Assembly (NCBI GenBank): GCA_030052745.1
Contig: JANBVO010000011.1
Span: forward strand, 248,001 to 312,000
Direction: 5' to 3'
Length of the DNA stretch: 64,000 nucleotides
Source of the DNA: Pleurostoma richardsiae
Taxonomy: Eukaryota > Ascomycota > Sordariomycetes > Calosphaeriales > Pleurostomataceae
Shown here: piece by piece, positions 22,889 through 34,609 of the stretch
Position numbering within the stretch: position 1 is the stretch's first letter
Layout: the number at the start of each line of letters is the position of its first letter
The notes under the pieces: model-generated
Told to the model about the DNA's origin: nothing
Databases searched by the model: none
Seen by the model: only the letters and a program-made list of their open reading frames with translations
Made by a program: the position numbers and the translations under genes

Positions 22889-23982
22889 CTAAGCCACTGC
22901 GCTTGCCGCCTCGGGGATTAGCGCATATTCAGCCTCATCACCCCTCTCGTACTCCGCCATGTCCAGCGCCACGATGACGCTCTCGCGGACGACACGCTCC
23001 TTGTCGTTCAAGTAGCGCTTGAGGATGTCCTCCACCCCTTCCTCCTCTCCGAGGCTGCCCAGCGCCTCAGCGGCCTCGTGCCTCACCATGCTGGCCTCCT
23101 CCAGGTTGCCCAAGGCGGCCGTGAGAGCGGGTATCGACGCGGGGTGCGACAGCTGGCCGAACACGAAGGCGATCTCGTGGCGGAAGAGCGCCGAGCCGTC
23201 GGCAAAGCCCTTAGCCAGGGCGTGTATCGCGGGGACGGCTGTAGGGAGATCGGCCGGGGAGGCGAGGTCCCGGAGGGCGAACATGGCCCGGTACCGGAGG
23301 AAGAGCGGGAGGCTGGTGTTCATCAGGGTCCGGCCCAGCTCCTCAACTGTCCTGCCCGCTTTCTCAGCCTCGGGCATGGGCGGGGCCGGGTCGACGGAGG
23401 CGAAGTCGCTGTAGAATAGTCAGACACAGACAGATAGACAGAGACATGCAAGAACAAAATGGGTAACTAGAACGCCACTCACCTCTGCCGCAGCTTCTCC
23501 TGCTTCCTCTGCTCCGAGTTCTCCCACTCGATCCTGTCAATTGCAATGTCGCACGTCTCCTTAACCGCCACATCCTCGCCTTCCCTGTCCCTAAACCGCC
23601 GCAGTATCCCCAAGTTGGCCGCGTCGCCGATGGCGCCCAGCGCCTCGGCCGCCTCGTGCCGGCACATGGGGTCCTCGCCCAGGTCCTCGAGCACGCGGCA
23701 CAGGTGCGGCACCGCCTCGGCCTTGCCCGTCTGCCCCAGGCAGTAGGCCAGCTCGTGCTTGAGCAGGGCCGACGACGAGGTCAGCGCCGCGGCGATGGCG
23801 TCGATGGCGGCCAGGGCGTCCGCGCGCCCGGAGGTGATCGCCAGGTGCTTGAGCGAGAAGAGCGCGCGGAAGCGCACCGGCAGCGGGGTCGTCTCGGCGC
23901 AGAGGCTCTTGCGGAGGCTCAGGATCGTCGGGTTGGACGAGGCAGGCGCCGCGGCGTCTGGTATGTCTGCTGAGGGGGCCAT
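22889..23982 (-). CDS. lia1: Deoxyhypusine hydroxylase
   Basis: Two exons (23982-23483, 23408-22889) give 339 residues. The enzyme completes hypusine formation on translation factor eIF5A by hydroxylating deoxyhypusine, using a di-iron centre held between two halves of HEAT-like repeats. All four His-Glu metal pairs are visible: KHELAY (76-77), RHEAAE (109-110), RHEIAF (244-245) and RHEAAE (277-278). The two-fold internal repeat is clear from matching segments [13 protein letters not shown] and [13 protein letters not shown]. The 74-base intron lies in the linker between the halves. The upstream gene on the same strand is cho2, whose stop is 503 bases away from this start. Codon use is GC-rich. 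Confidence 0.97.
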
Positions 23983-24485
23983 GGCTGCTGTGTGTGAGGA
24001 CGGGTTGCTGCTCGGAGACTCGGGGGTAGTGGGTGATGCTCTTGCAGCTGGCTGCCTTTAAAGGAACTTTTGGAGGGGCAGAAATTTTGGCATCCAACGT
24101 GCGATAAGTAGCGGGGCGGCAGCTTATCGACGCCAATCGATAAGAAAGGCTGGTCGCCACAGCCCACCACAACCCATTTCCAGGCGGAGATGGCCTCATG
24201 CCTCTGTGACATGACTTGATAACTGAAAAGCTCTTAGGGTTCAGTGTGATCTTATACTGCACCTTGGCGTGATTCTGAGGGCCAGTCTCGCTCAATCAAT
24301 TACAAAGCGTTAAATAATTGCCTTTTTAATTCATTCTAATCCTTTTTCTGGAACGACACTCCATATCCTTCGACTCCTCCTGTCTATGTTTTGCCAGACT
24401 CATGGTATCTCAAAGCTTCACTTAAAGCATCTCCGCAACTTTTTTGAACACCCGGGGTTTCCCGGCATCGGCACATTTCCTTCTC
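23983..24485. other. Intergenic, 0.5 kb, lia1 promoter side
   Basis: This lies between the start of the deoxyhypusine hydroxylase gene and the stop of cho2, both on the minus strand. It holds the promoter of the former and the 3' untranslated region of the latter. A repeated CGATAAG/CTTATCG pair (a GATA-type word in inverted arrangement) lies at 24125-24144; GATA factors bind such sites in fungi, but use here is unproven. Confidence 0.45.
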
Positions 24486-27400
24486 CTATTTAAGCTCTTC
24501 TGGGAACTTATCAGTCGTCGGTGTCGTAGTGCCCCTAGATCGCGACATGCTATATGGTGCCTTGAAACGGTTCACTATTAGCCAGCGCTATCTTCAGTAA
24601 TCCATCAGGGCAAGACACTCACCAGAACCTGTTTCGCGTTGCATATCCTCCAGGCCAGCTTCCGGACGTTGCCATCAGCCGGCACGACTCCAGGAGCGAA
24701 CTCAACGCCGAACATGTTTCGTATGGCGTACACTATCCTCTTGGCATACTTGCTGTCGCGCTCGACCAGAGCTCCAAATGGCTCATCGACCGTGTTAGGG
24801 GCGATGTCCTGATCGCGGTCGAGACAGTTCTGGACAATCGGAAGCAGGGCAGTCTCCACGGCGTGTTCGTATAAGCCTCCCGAGTCGACTTCGACGTCCT
24901 CCTCATCGAACCTGCCGATCCGGATCTCAAACGGCTCAGATATCGACATAACGTTATGGGCGCCATCGTGGTGGTAGCGGAACTCGAAGACACCTTGGGT
25001 CCACCAGAGCTTGTCACCCTCGAAGACCATCTCGCCACAGACGCGTTCCTCCTCAGCACCATCATCCTTGACCACTGGCTGATCAGATACAATTATCCCC
25101 TTGTCCGTGTTGGTATCGTAGACGTTCGGGCATGTCGGTACCCAGCGGCCAAGAGATGATACTTCAGTCACCTCCCTAGAGCGATTGTCTGTCACCATGT
25201 AGAGGCCGACCCAATCCTTCTTGCTGTGGTTGACTGGAGCCGTCCATTTCACCCGGATGGGGGCACCATATTCAAACGTGAGCGTCTTGACGTCCTTCGG
25301 GACTCTGGCAGTCAGCGCTTCTTTGCCGGTGGCCCTTTCACTCATCGCAGCAAGCGAAGGAGTCCCGCTAACCGAGAGCGAATACTGCTTCGGATCGAAG
25401 CCTGCCAGGTCTGGAGACAACCGGGTAATGGTGAGTCGGGCCGGATATTTGTTGAAGAGGGCGGTCGTATCGCGAACAATGCTGGAGACTCCTGTAGCAA
25501 ACTTGGGGCGGGCAGCTTCCACAACATCGTCTACAAAGTGCTTGGTCTCGTCGAGAACCTTGTCGACACTCTGCTGCCACTCCTTGACCGGAGGAGGCAA
25601 AGAGCGCTTGATGAACTTCGTCAAACCCGCCTCTTCCCGCATGTTCCTCTTTCCGTACACCTTCTGCATGTGTGGCTTCTCGACCAACGCAATGAAACCC
25701 ACGGTCAATATCTGGCTCGTCAGGGCAAGCAAGAAAATCGCCCGGCTCCAGGTGATCAGGGCGGCACCCCACAAGCCAGCGAGCCCAATGACACGCTCAG
25801 GGTTGTTCAGGAAGCGGTAGATGGACCTGTAGGTCAGCTTCGCCTGGGGAGCAAAGAAGAAGTCTCCGAAGAACCAGCCAAACTCGCCCAGCTCGTCATA
25901 GACGCTCACCGCAGTCCATATCTGGAGAGCGACCAAGCTAAAGCCCAGGACGTGCTTCAACATGACCATGCCGTAAGTCCAATCTTCGGGGAGAGTGTAC
26001 ATCTTCCAGCAAGCCGCGATGAAGGAAACATGGCACATGGACATGCTTAGGTGGTACAGACCCTTCCATTGGCGCCAGGCCTCCCCTGCGCTCTCGCCAT
26101 ATTTCAGGAAATGCCTGGTGAACATCTTCTCCTTTGACTGGAGTCTTAGGATGACGCCTAGGCCAGCAGAATACCAAACTCGCCAAAGAAGTGCGTGCAC
26201 GACGAACAGCGCCTGAAACAGGGGGGTTTGCGGGGTGATGACGGTTATGGTTCCCAGGTAGAAGGCCAGCAGCAGAACCGAGAGGTCAGGCGTGCGGAAG
26301 AGATCCACATTCTTGAGGCCGAGCATATTGTGTGCCGGAGACAGAGGCTCTCTAGCAATCGCCTGGGCCTCGCGCTCCTGCGAGTTGAGCGACGATGCGT
26401 CGTCCTGCACCTGACCGGGGAGCTGAGTCGAGCTTGTCCGGACTCGAGGAGGTGGGGGATTATAGGTCTTCTCGATGTGAGGGTTCTCCACAAAGACGAG
26501 GAAGAGCATCTGGGCCAAGTGCGCAGCTATGGAGATGAACAACACCTCGTAGCTGGCGGCCATGGCAGATATGCCGTAATATCCGGCATAGCCGATGGAA
26601 TACATCGGGTGAGGTGCCATCTCAAAGACGCCATCGAACGTCAGCTCTTGATCGACGAGATAGAAGAAGTCGCCCCAGTACCAGGCATAGTCCTTGACAA
26701 CCCGGTGGGCATCAAGCTTCACCCACAAGTTGAAGGTGAAGAGGATGACGCCGACGGTCCAGCGGGCCGTGAAGAGCCAGAAGCCCTCACCTTCCGGCTG
26801 ATGGGCGCAGACAATGGCGAACAAGCAGTAGGACACGAAGTCGCACATAAGGATCAGGTCGACCACTCTGCGGAAGACCAGCCAGGTGTTGTACTCGATC
26901 GGAGCCTCTTCGAATTTGTAGTCTTCCGGGATCTTGGCCTCGAGCTCCTTTTTGAGGAGCCTGTAGAGCCAGGGTCGTGGCTGCTTTCCAGTTGACGGGT
27001 TCTCGAAGAGCTTCCATCGTTTCGCCCATGTCACCAGCAACCTGTGTTGAGACTGGACGCTCAGCAGGATGCCGATACCGACGTTGTATGCGGCGCGCCA
27101 GAAGAGGTAAACGAGAGCAAACACGGGTTTCCTGAGGTGGTCCGGTAGGAAGTAAGCCGCCGCTATATGTAGGCCGAGGACAGCGAGGACAAGAACATCC
27201 GAGTAGTTTTTGGGCTCCCGAGGGTCGAGCAACTGCGAGACCATGTCATGTGTTGTAGGGACGACAAAGACTGCGGAGGGTCAGCATTAGCATCCTTCTA
27301 GGCCGAAGAACCAGTATCGCAGAGGTAGGCACCGTACCAGTCCCGTCTGGCGTGCGTCCATACGTCTTCTTCTCCTTCGGGCTCGGGTCCTCCGCTGCCG

Positions 27401-27518
27401 CACCGACATCCGAAGGCGCCTCGGGGCCCTGAGGATGCGGGGCCGGAGCTTTGACAGCTTCTCCGTGACGTTGGCGCATGTCGGCGGCGCCGGCTGGGAC
27501 ACCTGTCGGCGAGCTCAT
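24486..27518 (-). CDS. cho2: Phosphatidylethanolamine N-methyltransferase Cho2
   Basis: Three exons (27518-27338, 27270-24623, 24560-24486) give 967 residues, normal for fungal Cho2. The ER membrane enzyme makes the first S-adenosylmethionine-dependent methylation of phosphatidylethanolamine on the way to phosphatidylcholine. The protein has two homologous membrane halves: [20 protein letters not shown] in the first and [19 protein letters not shown] in the second, each followed by hydrophobic helices and an [10 protein letters not shown] or ENPHIEKTY motif. A long soluble C-terminal domain follows. The last exon, 25 codons with stop, follows a GTGAGT donor and encodes [14 protein letters not shown], a tail typical of the family; read-through would stop after VSVLP. 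The first exon is Pro/Lys-rich. Confidence 0.96.
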
Positions 27519-28799
27519 ACTTATTGAGTAATATTGCCACCACGACGTGGTCTAGGTGTGTCAAGTGGGAAGAAGCGACAGCTCGAATTATTATAAAAGA
27601 TCCATACGGGCTGTGGGGAATGAGGGCGGTGTATGTGCTAAGGGTCCGGCTATGGCGCTTCTTCGGGAGCACCGCTCAGTGAGAGCTCTGTCAGTCCAAC
27701 GTTTGAAGGCGAAGCTCAAGCGAGTAACGAGAGTCTCTAGAACTCTTTCAGTAGGGCTCGGTATATACCTGAGACACCTTATACCAAAGAGCCAAGTTGA
27801 CCTGTCCAATGGCTTCGAAGGCTTTTTGACGGCTGCTTTTTGTTGTCACATGCTCGATTGTGCAAAGAGGAACAAGAATGACGGGGATGTTGAAGGGCGA
27901 ATCTAGAATTGCCAGGGGTACATCGCTAGAGGCACGCCGTGTTCCCTGATCTAATCCACAAGTGGCTCTCGGAAGTGAGTCCTCAAGACACTCTACGGGG
28001 TGTGTTTATTATTCCCCTCCATTAGTCTCTTGTTGATTGGGCGTCTCCTGCATGTGGGTTAGGGCATTCCCCGCAACTGGTTCCCAACAAACGGCAGGAC
28101 AGCTGCCAGTCAATCTTCAAGAGGAGTTGTCGAGTTGATAACAGATACACCTAATCTGTCGAGAGGCTAAACTCCAACTCTCCCATATGTTGGAGCCATC
28201 TCTGCTGTCGACTAATACAAAGATGCTCTTGGGATGTGTGCGGGTGACAGTTGACAGACACATAATGCAAGGATGCTGGTCTTGAGGAGCTTAAGTTAAG
28301 GCCCTGTTATTGCTCAGGGCACAATCCATGCCGTTTCGTTCTCGAATGTTTGGCATGACGCGCATTTGATTGGAAATTCATGCTCTATCCTCCTTGACGA
28401 ACACCTCTACCCCCGTCGTGTATCGAGACTCAGGCTCTAACTGGCACATTCATTCCTGAACCCTTGTGATCTCCAGGGTCTTCCCCAGGGATCAGCCATC
28501 CTCCCGCATGAAGTCAAGGATTGACGGCAAATAGGAACCCGCAGACCAGTTGTCTCGGCGTGTTTCCTGGTTATATGTTTCTTTCTTTTCTCAGATGAGA
28601 TGAGCCTATATAGATCCGCGGACGCGCCCGCGTCCCTCATGCTGTTCCTCCCGATCCCCTCATGCGGTTTTCGTTCTCTCGCCCATCACTCAAGAAGTCA
28701 CAGCGGACAACCTAGCCCCTGAGGACTCGAAGTCAAAAGTCCACGAACACCCCCCTTCTCACCACATACCTCACTCACCCTACCCGTGAAGTCCACCAC
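27519..28799. other. Divergent intergenic region, 1.28 kb
   Basis: Between the starts of cho2 (-) and the small coiled-coil gene (+), so it probably holds both promoters. No open frame here resembles a protein. The last 100 bases before 28800 are C-rich and pyrimidine-rich, like a leader. One E-box-like CACATG lies at 27847-27852. Confidence 0.5.
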
Positions 28800-29315
28800 A
28801 TGTCCTTCTGGAAAATGGCCCGCCCAACCCCCGCCCCGGCCCCCTCCAGCTCAAGCACCCCGGAGAAGCCCCTCCCTGCCGACCCGGACGCCACCAACAA
28901 CCGCCCCGGCACCTCCGGCACCGAGGCCCTCCTGGTGACCAACCGCCGGCGCGCCTCCGAGAAGCTGCACCAGGCGCAGCGCGCCGAGCGCTCCTACGTC
29001 GCCCGCAAGCGCGCCGCCCTCGCGCGCGCCAACTACGGCGAGGCGAGGGCGCACCTGCGCGAGGCGGCGCGCCATCTCCGCGCCGGCCTGCGCATGGCCT
29101 GGTCCGTGGCGCGGGCGGCGCCGTACCTGGTCGCGGAGAGGGGCGAGGCGCGGCGGGCGAGGGCGGAGGAGCGGAAGAGGGCCCGCCAGATCGAGAAGAG
29201 GAGGAAGTTGGAGGAGCAGCTGGCAAGGCAGGATACGAAGAACGGAGGGGAGGATGGGGAGGAGGAAGGGAAGGGGAAGAAGACTGAGGATGGCGAGGGG
29301 AAGGCTCAAGCTTGA
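28800..29315 (+). CDS. Small basic coiled-coil protein, unrecognised
   Basis: A single uninterrupted frame of 171 residues starts at the ATG in CACATGTCC at 28800. The N-terminal 45 residues are Pro/Ser/Ala-rich. Residues about 50-145 are strongly Ala/Arg/Glu-rich and would form long charged helices (KLHQAQRAERSYVARKRAAL, then LVAERGEARRARAEERKRAR). The C-terminus is Glu/Gly/Lys-rich and disordered. GC-rich third positions and the clean leader favour a real gene. No domain is recognised; a conserved hypothetical protein of Sordariomycetes is likely. It converges on the eIF3g gene. Confidence 0.65.
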   Translation: MSFWKMARPTPAPAPSSSSTPEKPLPADPDATNNRPGTSGTEALLVTNRRRASEKLHQAQRAERSYVARKRAALARANYGEARAHLREAARHLRAGLRMAWSVARAAPYLVAERGEARRARAEERKRARQIEKRRKLEEQLARQDTKNGGEDGEEEGKGKKTEDGEGKAQA

Positions 29316-30086
29316 GGGTGTGCTGACATCAGGCCTTGATCGTCCAGGGGAAGAAGACTGATATCGAGACGGACCGCCACCATACATCCTCACATTATCC
29401 CTTTCCTTTCCTATGTCTCATCATACTAACCGCATCCTGCACCTCCTTATTTCTCTCTCTTCCATGTTCTAGTCACTCATTCATTTTCTAGCCTTTCTGC
29501 TTTACGACTGACGAGACCACGTTGATGAGACTTCATGACCAGCGTCATAATCACTCTGTCGGATGGATCCCATACTGCATTGCATCGGACAAGGGGGCTT
29601 GGTTGGTCTGAATTTCTCATCCGGCGTCTTGCCTTTCCCTATAACGTCTTGCCTTTTTTTGACTTTTCCTGTTACACAGTTCCTGTCACCCTGACACCTA
29701 TTTCCTTGTCTATCCATAGTATATACCGGCCAGAATCGGCCATCGGAGGTGGGGGAAACGATATTGTGGTTTGTGGGGAAGATGGACAATTGTCTGGCTT
29801 AGAGCGCGAGATTAAATCTACATACATCCGGCGAAGGAGCACCGAAATCAAGATCACACAGATGGTATACGACCGGCCGCGAGGGCTGTATACGACGTTC
29901 AGCGTCAAGGTTTTCATTCTCAGCCATGGCCATAAAGTTCCGGTTCACCAGATATATAGCCGTGAATGCCAGTACCTTATCAAGGCCATGAATAATCCCA
30001 GTGTGTCTATGTCACAATTTCCCTCGATCCGAAACCAGGCCCTGCCCTGCTGCCTCCCTGATATCCCAGCCTCACACGCAGGCCCC
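29316..30086. other. Intergenic, 0.77 kb, between convergent genes
   Basis: This joins the 3' flanks of the small coiled-coil gene (+) and eIF3g (-). It is pyrimidine-rich near 29395-29470. One open frame continues into the eIF3g antisense strand but has no recognisable protein. No RNA gene was found. Confidence 0.5.
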
Positions 30087-31145
30087 TCAAGTAGCCGCCT
30101 TCTTCGCAAACTCCACTCTGAGGATGAGATGCCTGAAACCGAAGCCATCCATCTTCTCGCACGCCTTGGCGGCGTCGGACCGGTCCGCGAAGCTGACGAA
30201 GGCGAAGCCCTTGGCCAGACCGGTGTCCCTGTCCTTGGCGAGGAACACGCGCGTGACCCGGCCGAACCGCTCGAACATGTCCCGCAGCTCCTGCTCTTCG
30301 GCCATCTCGGAGACCTGAAGACGCAACACGGTCAGTCATCCGCTGCTGAATAATAGACACAAGAACAAGAATAGAGGGGGAGCAACTCACGTTCGTGACG
30401 CGCAGCGTAGCGAGGTCGTCTCTGTCGCCATACTTGCCACCCATCCTCTCGCCCTCTCCGCGGCCCGCGCCGCCATTTCTCAGCGCCGGAGGCACGTACG
30501 AGCCCTTCTTCGCACCAACGCCGCCCGCGCCGCCCGCAGCCTGGCCGGGAGGCGGCTCGTCGCCGAGGCCCGCCGCGACGTCCGCAGCACCAGCCTCGCC
30601 CATGGGGGCCATGGTGTCCTTGTAGGGACACCTGGCGGTGAAATGCTCGCCGTTGCAGATACGGCACTTGACCTGCTTGTCCTTGAGCTTGTCCTTCATG
30701 GCCTGCGCGTTGGGGTCCTTGGCCTCGTCCTTGGCGTCCTTGCGCCAGTTGGCCGATGGCCGGAAGATGATGTTCTCGCCGACCGAGGTGGTGTCGGGGG
30801 CGGGGCCGTTGCCGTCCTTGGCGCTGAGGCCGAACTTGCCCCAGGACTTGCGCTCGGCGACGCGAGGGTTGACGACCTCGCGGTGGGTGGTCAGGCGGAT
30901 GCGGCGGGTGGTCTTGACCTTGTGGCCCGACTCGTTGTAGCGGTAGCTTATTATCGTCTTCGTGCCATCTTTGTTCTGGATGGTCTGGGGAGGAGGGAGG
31001 TCGTTGGAGGTCTCCTCGACGTCGTCGTCGTCGGCCCAGTCTCTGAGGACGCGGTCAGTTTCATCGCTCTTTGTAATCTCCTAGACTGGTCCAAATGCAG
31101 GGAAGTAGGTACACACCTGGCCTTGCTGGCGACCGCTGCAGCCAT
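30087..31145 (-). CDS. tif35: Translation initiation factor eIF3 subunit g
   Basis: Three exons (31145-31117, 31042-30391, 30314-30087) give 302 residues, the usual size. eIF3g is part of the eIF3 complex on the 40S subunit and helps scanning and reinitiation. The N-terminal half binds eIF3i in yeast and carries the conserved [10 protein letters not shown] segment. A CCHC zinc knuckle is visible (C136-x2-C139-x3-H143-x4-C148, [15 protein letters not shown]). A Gly/Ala-rich linker leads to one RRM at about 217-300 with RNP1 KGFAFVSF and RNP2-like TLRVTNVS. The second intron splits RNP2 just after TLRVTN. The first exon holds only nine full codons. Confidence 0.97.
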
Positions 31146-32011
31146 TTTTGTTGCTTACTGATCGACGGGGAGGTTTGCGTTTGTTTGTCGTCGATGCAAA
31201 GTTGTCTCGATGGCCTTGGTCTGATTCAGTTTGTATTTGATGAGGGGTGAATTTTGGCCGGTCCTAGAGATTTTGGTTTTGTCGACTCTTCAAAGTGTGG
31301 GGCAAAAAAAGTGACTTCGGTTCCCGTACCTTTTCGCCGCGACCGCCCAATGCTCACCTAAGGAAGGCACTGTGCAGCAAATGATGACCAGCCTCACCGC
31401 TGCGTTCGATGAGTCTCGCCCTTCAGATCTTCGTCGATATTCCTTCTGATCAGGTAATCATGAGACAGGTTTACGTGCCGCTTTCTTGATGCCCGATAAA
31501 GCCGAGCCTCTATATTTGGACATGGACTTCGCTATGAAGACAGATCAAGAGGCTTTTCCGTTAGTTGGTGTCCGATCAAATAGCAATCCTGAACACCTCA
31601 GTTTAATTCGGGGTTATAGTTATCCTGAAAATCCCACAAGACAGACACACCTCTATTGACTCAAGAGGGAACGGTAACTCGCTTATGACCGCCCTGTATG
31701 AGCCCCCCGATATACCTCACAATATATAGTTACACGTTAAAGAGAAAGGCATCGAAGTCGTGTGACGACGTGCCCCAGAATACCATAGCCAAACCCATCT
31801 ACAATTCCTGGTCCCTTCATTCCCAGAGCCCATGATCCCACTCTTCGCCCAGTGACAGTTTTCCTTTTCTAAGTCGAGAACGCCGTCGCTAGCATCATAT
31901 ATATGTATCCATCCATCCCATCATAGTCCCAACACGATAACAAAGGAAATTGCAAGCCGTTGCGTGGTTCCGTCTATGTTACAGGTGATTCGTGTTCTTC
32001 GTGAGCGTATC
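31146..32011. other. Intergenic, 0.87 kb
   Basis: This is the promoter side of eIF3g and the 3' flank of the PH-domain gene. It is AT-richer than its neighbours, with ATATATAGTTA at 31723-31733 and ATATATATG at 31898-31906. No gene or RNA was recognised. Confidence 0.5.
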
Positions 32012-34609
32012 TTATACTCTTATGCTCGCGGAGCGAGAATTGCTCCTGTCGTGCTGCTTCCGCGGGATGGGAGGAAGAGCGCATGTTGGAGGAGGCGCTG
32101 GCGGAGGGCCGTCAACCAGGTGCGGCATGCTCCGCCGGTTGAGCACATGCCCTGACCCCGAGCTCACGCGCAGATGATGCTGTGCTGCGGGATTTGCAGG
32201 GCCGTGAGGAGACTGCGCCCTTCGAAGGTTTTGCTTCCTCGCGATGTCTGCACGATCCGTCTGCGACCACCTCACATCTGCATCATGAAGCGACCTCCGT
32301 GCCGGCACCTCCGAGGAAACTGCGAACATGCTAGATCGCTTGTGTATGACTTGGATAGACGGATGTGTGTGCGGCGACTGGCTCCTCTTTCCATGCGAAT
32401 CTAAAGAAGACTGGCTCCTCGGCGTTTCCCAAGTTATATTGGGCATACTTGGAGAACGGGGCCGAGGCTGGGGGAAGACAAGCTCAGTTGAGCCGGCGAA
32501 CAGCTCAATGGAGGAGTCAGAAGCGCGGAGCGCGTGCATACTGGCGTACTTTCTGGGGCTAGTGTGTACGGTGACCTGAATTGCGCCATGTTTGGGGAGC
32601 AGACTTGAATTCCGGGCCGGCAGGGAAAGAGGGATCTTTGGTGGTCGCCGACCAGTCTCTTGTCCCCACGACGAGAATATCGATGGCGAGTCTGGAGCTT
32701 CGGATCCGTTGCCATCATCAGACCCTATGAAATGGTCTCCAGAGGCGGGCGGAGACGTGGAACCCGGAGACGGCTGGTCCGCCACGATGGACAGAGGTCG
32801 AGAGAAGCCTAGAGACGGTGGCGGTGGCCGTCGGATGCCCCTTGCCGGGGGTGCTCTCACACTTGTCGGAGAAGATAGGCGACCGAGATCCTCAGTCGGA
32901 CTTTGCACAAGTGATTGGCGCTTGTTAAATGCATGAGGAAGACTGAAGTTCGGGGTCTCCTGGGGCCCGGTTGACAACAGGTGTGGATGAGATCCGTCCT
33001 GATAAGACGTCGAGAACGGCCGAGCAGGTCCAGGCTGTGCGCCACCTTTGAAGTCAAGAAAGCCATTCATTGTCTGCATTGACTGTCGCCGATCAAGAAT
33101 TGCCGCCGCGTTAGGCCGAAGGCGGACTTCTGGCACAGGCTCGGTATGAGAAGGGTCGTCCAACTGGCCGGCAAAGCTGTCGCGCGTTGGCGAGCAAGAT
33201 GGAGATGAGTCTGAGGTCACGACTGTCCTTTGGCCAGAGGACATGTATGAGAACCGATTGGTGCTGTCTCTGAGTCCGTCGAGCTGACGGCCATCATGCG
33301 AAACGACGCTGTTTGTTGTAGAGAGATCGTCAAAAGAATGCTCGCGAGTCGTCTCGGATTCTGCCTTTTCCAAGTGGATTTCCGGCCCATCCGCTACCGG
33401 CTCGTCCCAGTTGACGTCTTGGGGGGATATGACGCGCGAGAATCTCTCCGGGTCCCTCACAACCAGCGTCCTCTGGCTTGGTTGCGCTCTCAGTTCTAGA
33501 ACGTTGTCGTCTGCCTTCGGCTTTCCCGTCTCGCTCAGGTTCTTCTTCCCACCAAGCGCCTCAATTTCCCGCCGGAATGTCGCAATCCAACTGTCCATGT
33601 CTTCTGCATTCTCAAATACCATGAGAAAGTTGTGAGCGTGTCTCTTCTCGGCACCGCGAAACGCAAACCTTCCAAACAACGACTTCGAATCCTGCGATGG
33701 TCCCCCGTCTGAATCCATGACCGATGAGACCTGGAGAACCCAATGGCGACCGGGTATCAGGTCGCTCGCAAATGCTGCCGAATCCTTCCCAAGCTGAAGC
33801 ATTTTCTCGGGCAGTCGATCAAATGAGCCCTCGCCGGCGTACTGCAATACATACCCAGAAGTGACCAACACATAAATCTTGTTTGTCCAATCTAACCTCA
33901 TAGAGGAAGCCGACGTGTTCCTCCGATGTCTCTTCTTCGCCTTCTCCACCAGCCTTTCCCCGGCACCATCTTCCCCGGCATTCGTGGTCGTGTTCGCGTG
34001 AGTTAGACCATCCCGAACCGAGATGCTTTCTCTCTTACCGTGCTGCCTTGAGAGAGCTTCAGCGGACTGGGTACATGCTGGCAAATGAGCATGCTTGATC
34101 GCCTGAGGATACGCCTGGAAGAGCGGAGGAGGATCCCACGTAGCTAGTGCACCCCTCTTGCTCGTGCTCGCTGTCTTCTGGTGCTTGGTCATTGGGACTG
34201 GTGTTTGTGACCTGCCTGCTGGTGGCTTAGCGGCGGACGCAACAGAAGTTAAGCTCTCCTGGTGCTTTGGCAAGAGAATTTCTGAGCGCACGGCGTGAAG
34301 GCCGTACGGCCAGTTGCTGATGTCTGCGAGAGATGCCCGGACACCAGATCGAGCCGGTGCCTCTCGGGACACGAAAGCTGCAGGAGCTTCGACCTCTGGC
34401 GAATTTCTACTCCGGCCAAAGATGCTCCGCAAGCCCAGCCTCGATTCCCTCCTGTGGGCCTTGTCCATCTCTGCGCGCAGCGGGATGCGACTCCCATCAC
34501 CGGGAGGCATCTGTAAATCCGGCGGCCGGAGTCTACGCGTGTTCGACGACTGCCTTTGCAACGCCTCGAGGGTTCCGCTCGTGGCGGTGGTGGGCGTGAT
34601 ATCGGTCAT
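32012..34609 (-). CDS. PH-domain protein, function unknown
   Basis: A single exon of 865 residues starts at an ATG (MTDITPTTA). Residues 1-235 are basic and Ser-rich. Residues about 238-354 fit a pleckstrin-homology fold: basic strand MRLDWTNKIYVLVTSGYVLQ, a long loop, HWVLQVSS, and a C-terminal helix MDSWIATFRREIEALGG. PH domains bind phosphoinositides or proteins at membranes. The remaining 500 residues are Ser/Pro-rich and probably disordered, with many SP and RRS/RRxS sites that suggest phosphorylation. No catalytic domain is present. The lack of introns over 2.6 kb is unusual among the neighbours. Signalling at the cell cortex is an inference. Confidence 0.9.
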   Translation of the reverse strand: MTDITPTTATSGTLEALQRQSSNTRRLRPPDLQMPPGDGSRIPLRAEMDKAHRRESRLGLRSIFGRSRNSPEVEAPAAFVSREAPARSGVRASLADISNWPYGLHAVRSEILLPKHQESLTSVASAAKPPAGRSQTPVPMTKHQKTASTSKRGALATWDPPPLFQAYPQAIKHAHLPACTQSAEALSRQHGKRESISVRDGLTHANTTTNAGEDGAGERLVEKAKKRHRRNTSASSMRLDWTNKIYVLVTSGYVLQYAGEGSFDRLPEKMLQLGKDSAAFASDLIPGRHWVLQVSSVMDSDGGPSQDSKSLFGRFAFRGAEKRHAHNFLMVFENAEDMDSWIATFRREIEALGGKKNLSETGKPKADDNVLELRAQPSQRTLVVRDPERFSRVISPQDVNWDEPVADGPEIHLEKAESETTREHSFDDLSTTNSVVSHDGRQLDGLRDSTNRFSYMSSGQRTVVTSDSSPSCSPTRDSFAGQLDDPSHTEPVPEVRLRPNAAAILDRRQSMQTMNGFLDFKGGAQPGPARPFSTSYQDGSHPHLLSTGPQETPNFSLPHAFNKRQSLVQSPTEDLGRLSSPTSVRAPPARGIRRPPPPSLGFSRPLSIVADQPSPGSTSPPASGDHFIGSDDGNGSEAPDSPSIFSSWGQETGRRPPKIPLSLPARNSSLLPKHGAIQVTVHTSPRKYASMHALRASDSSIELFAGSTELVFPQPRPRSPSMPNITWETPRSQSSLDSHGKRSQSPHTHPSIQVIHKRSSMFAVSSEVPARRSLHDADVRWSQTDRADIARKQNLRRAQSPHGPANPAAQHHLRVSSGSGHVLNRRSMPHLVDGPPPAPPPTCALPPIPRKQHDRSNSRSASIRV

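Noticed and set aside
27843-27853. Possible inositol/choline response element upstream of cho2
   Set aside because: TTGTCACATGC has one mismatch to the yeast consensus, and the yeast regulators Ino2/Ino4 are not well conserved in filamentous fungi, so the single E-box is not evidence of control.
30643-31161. 172-codon plus-strand frame opposite eIF3g
   Set aside because: Mirror of the eIF3g second exon; no domain and Val/Leu-rich composition expected from antisense of Lys/Asp codons.
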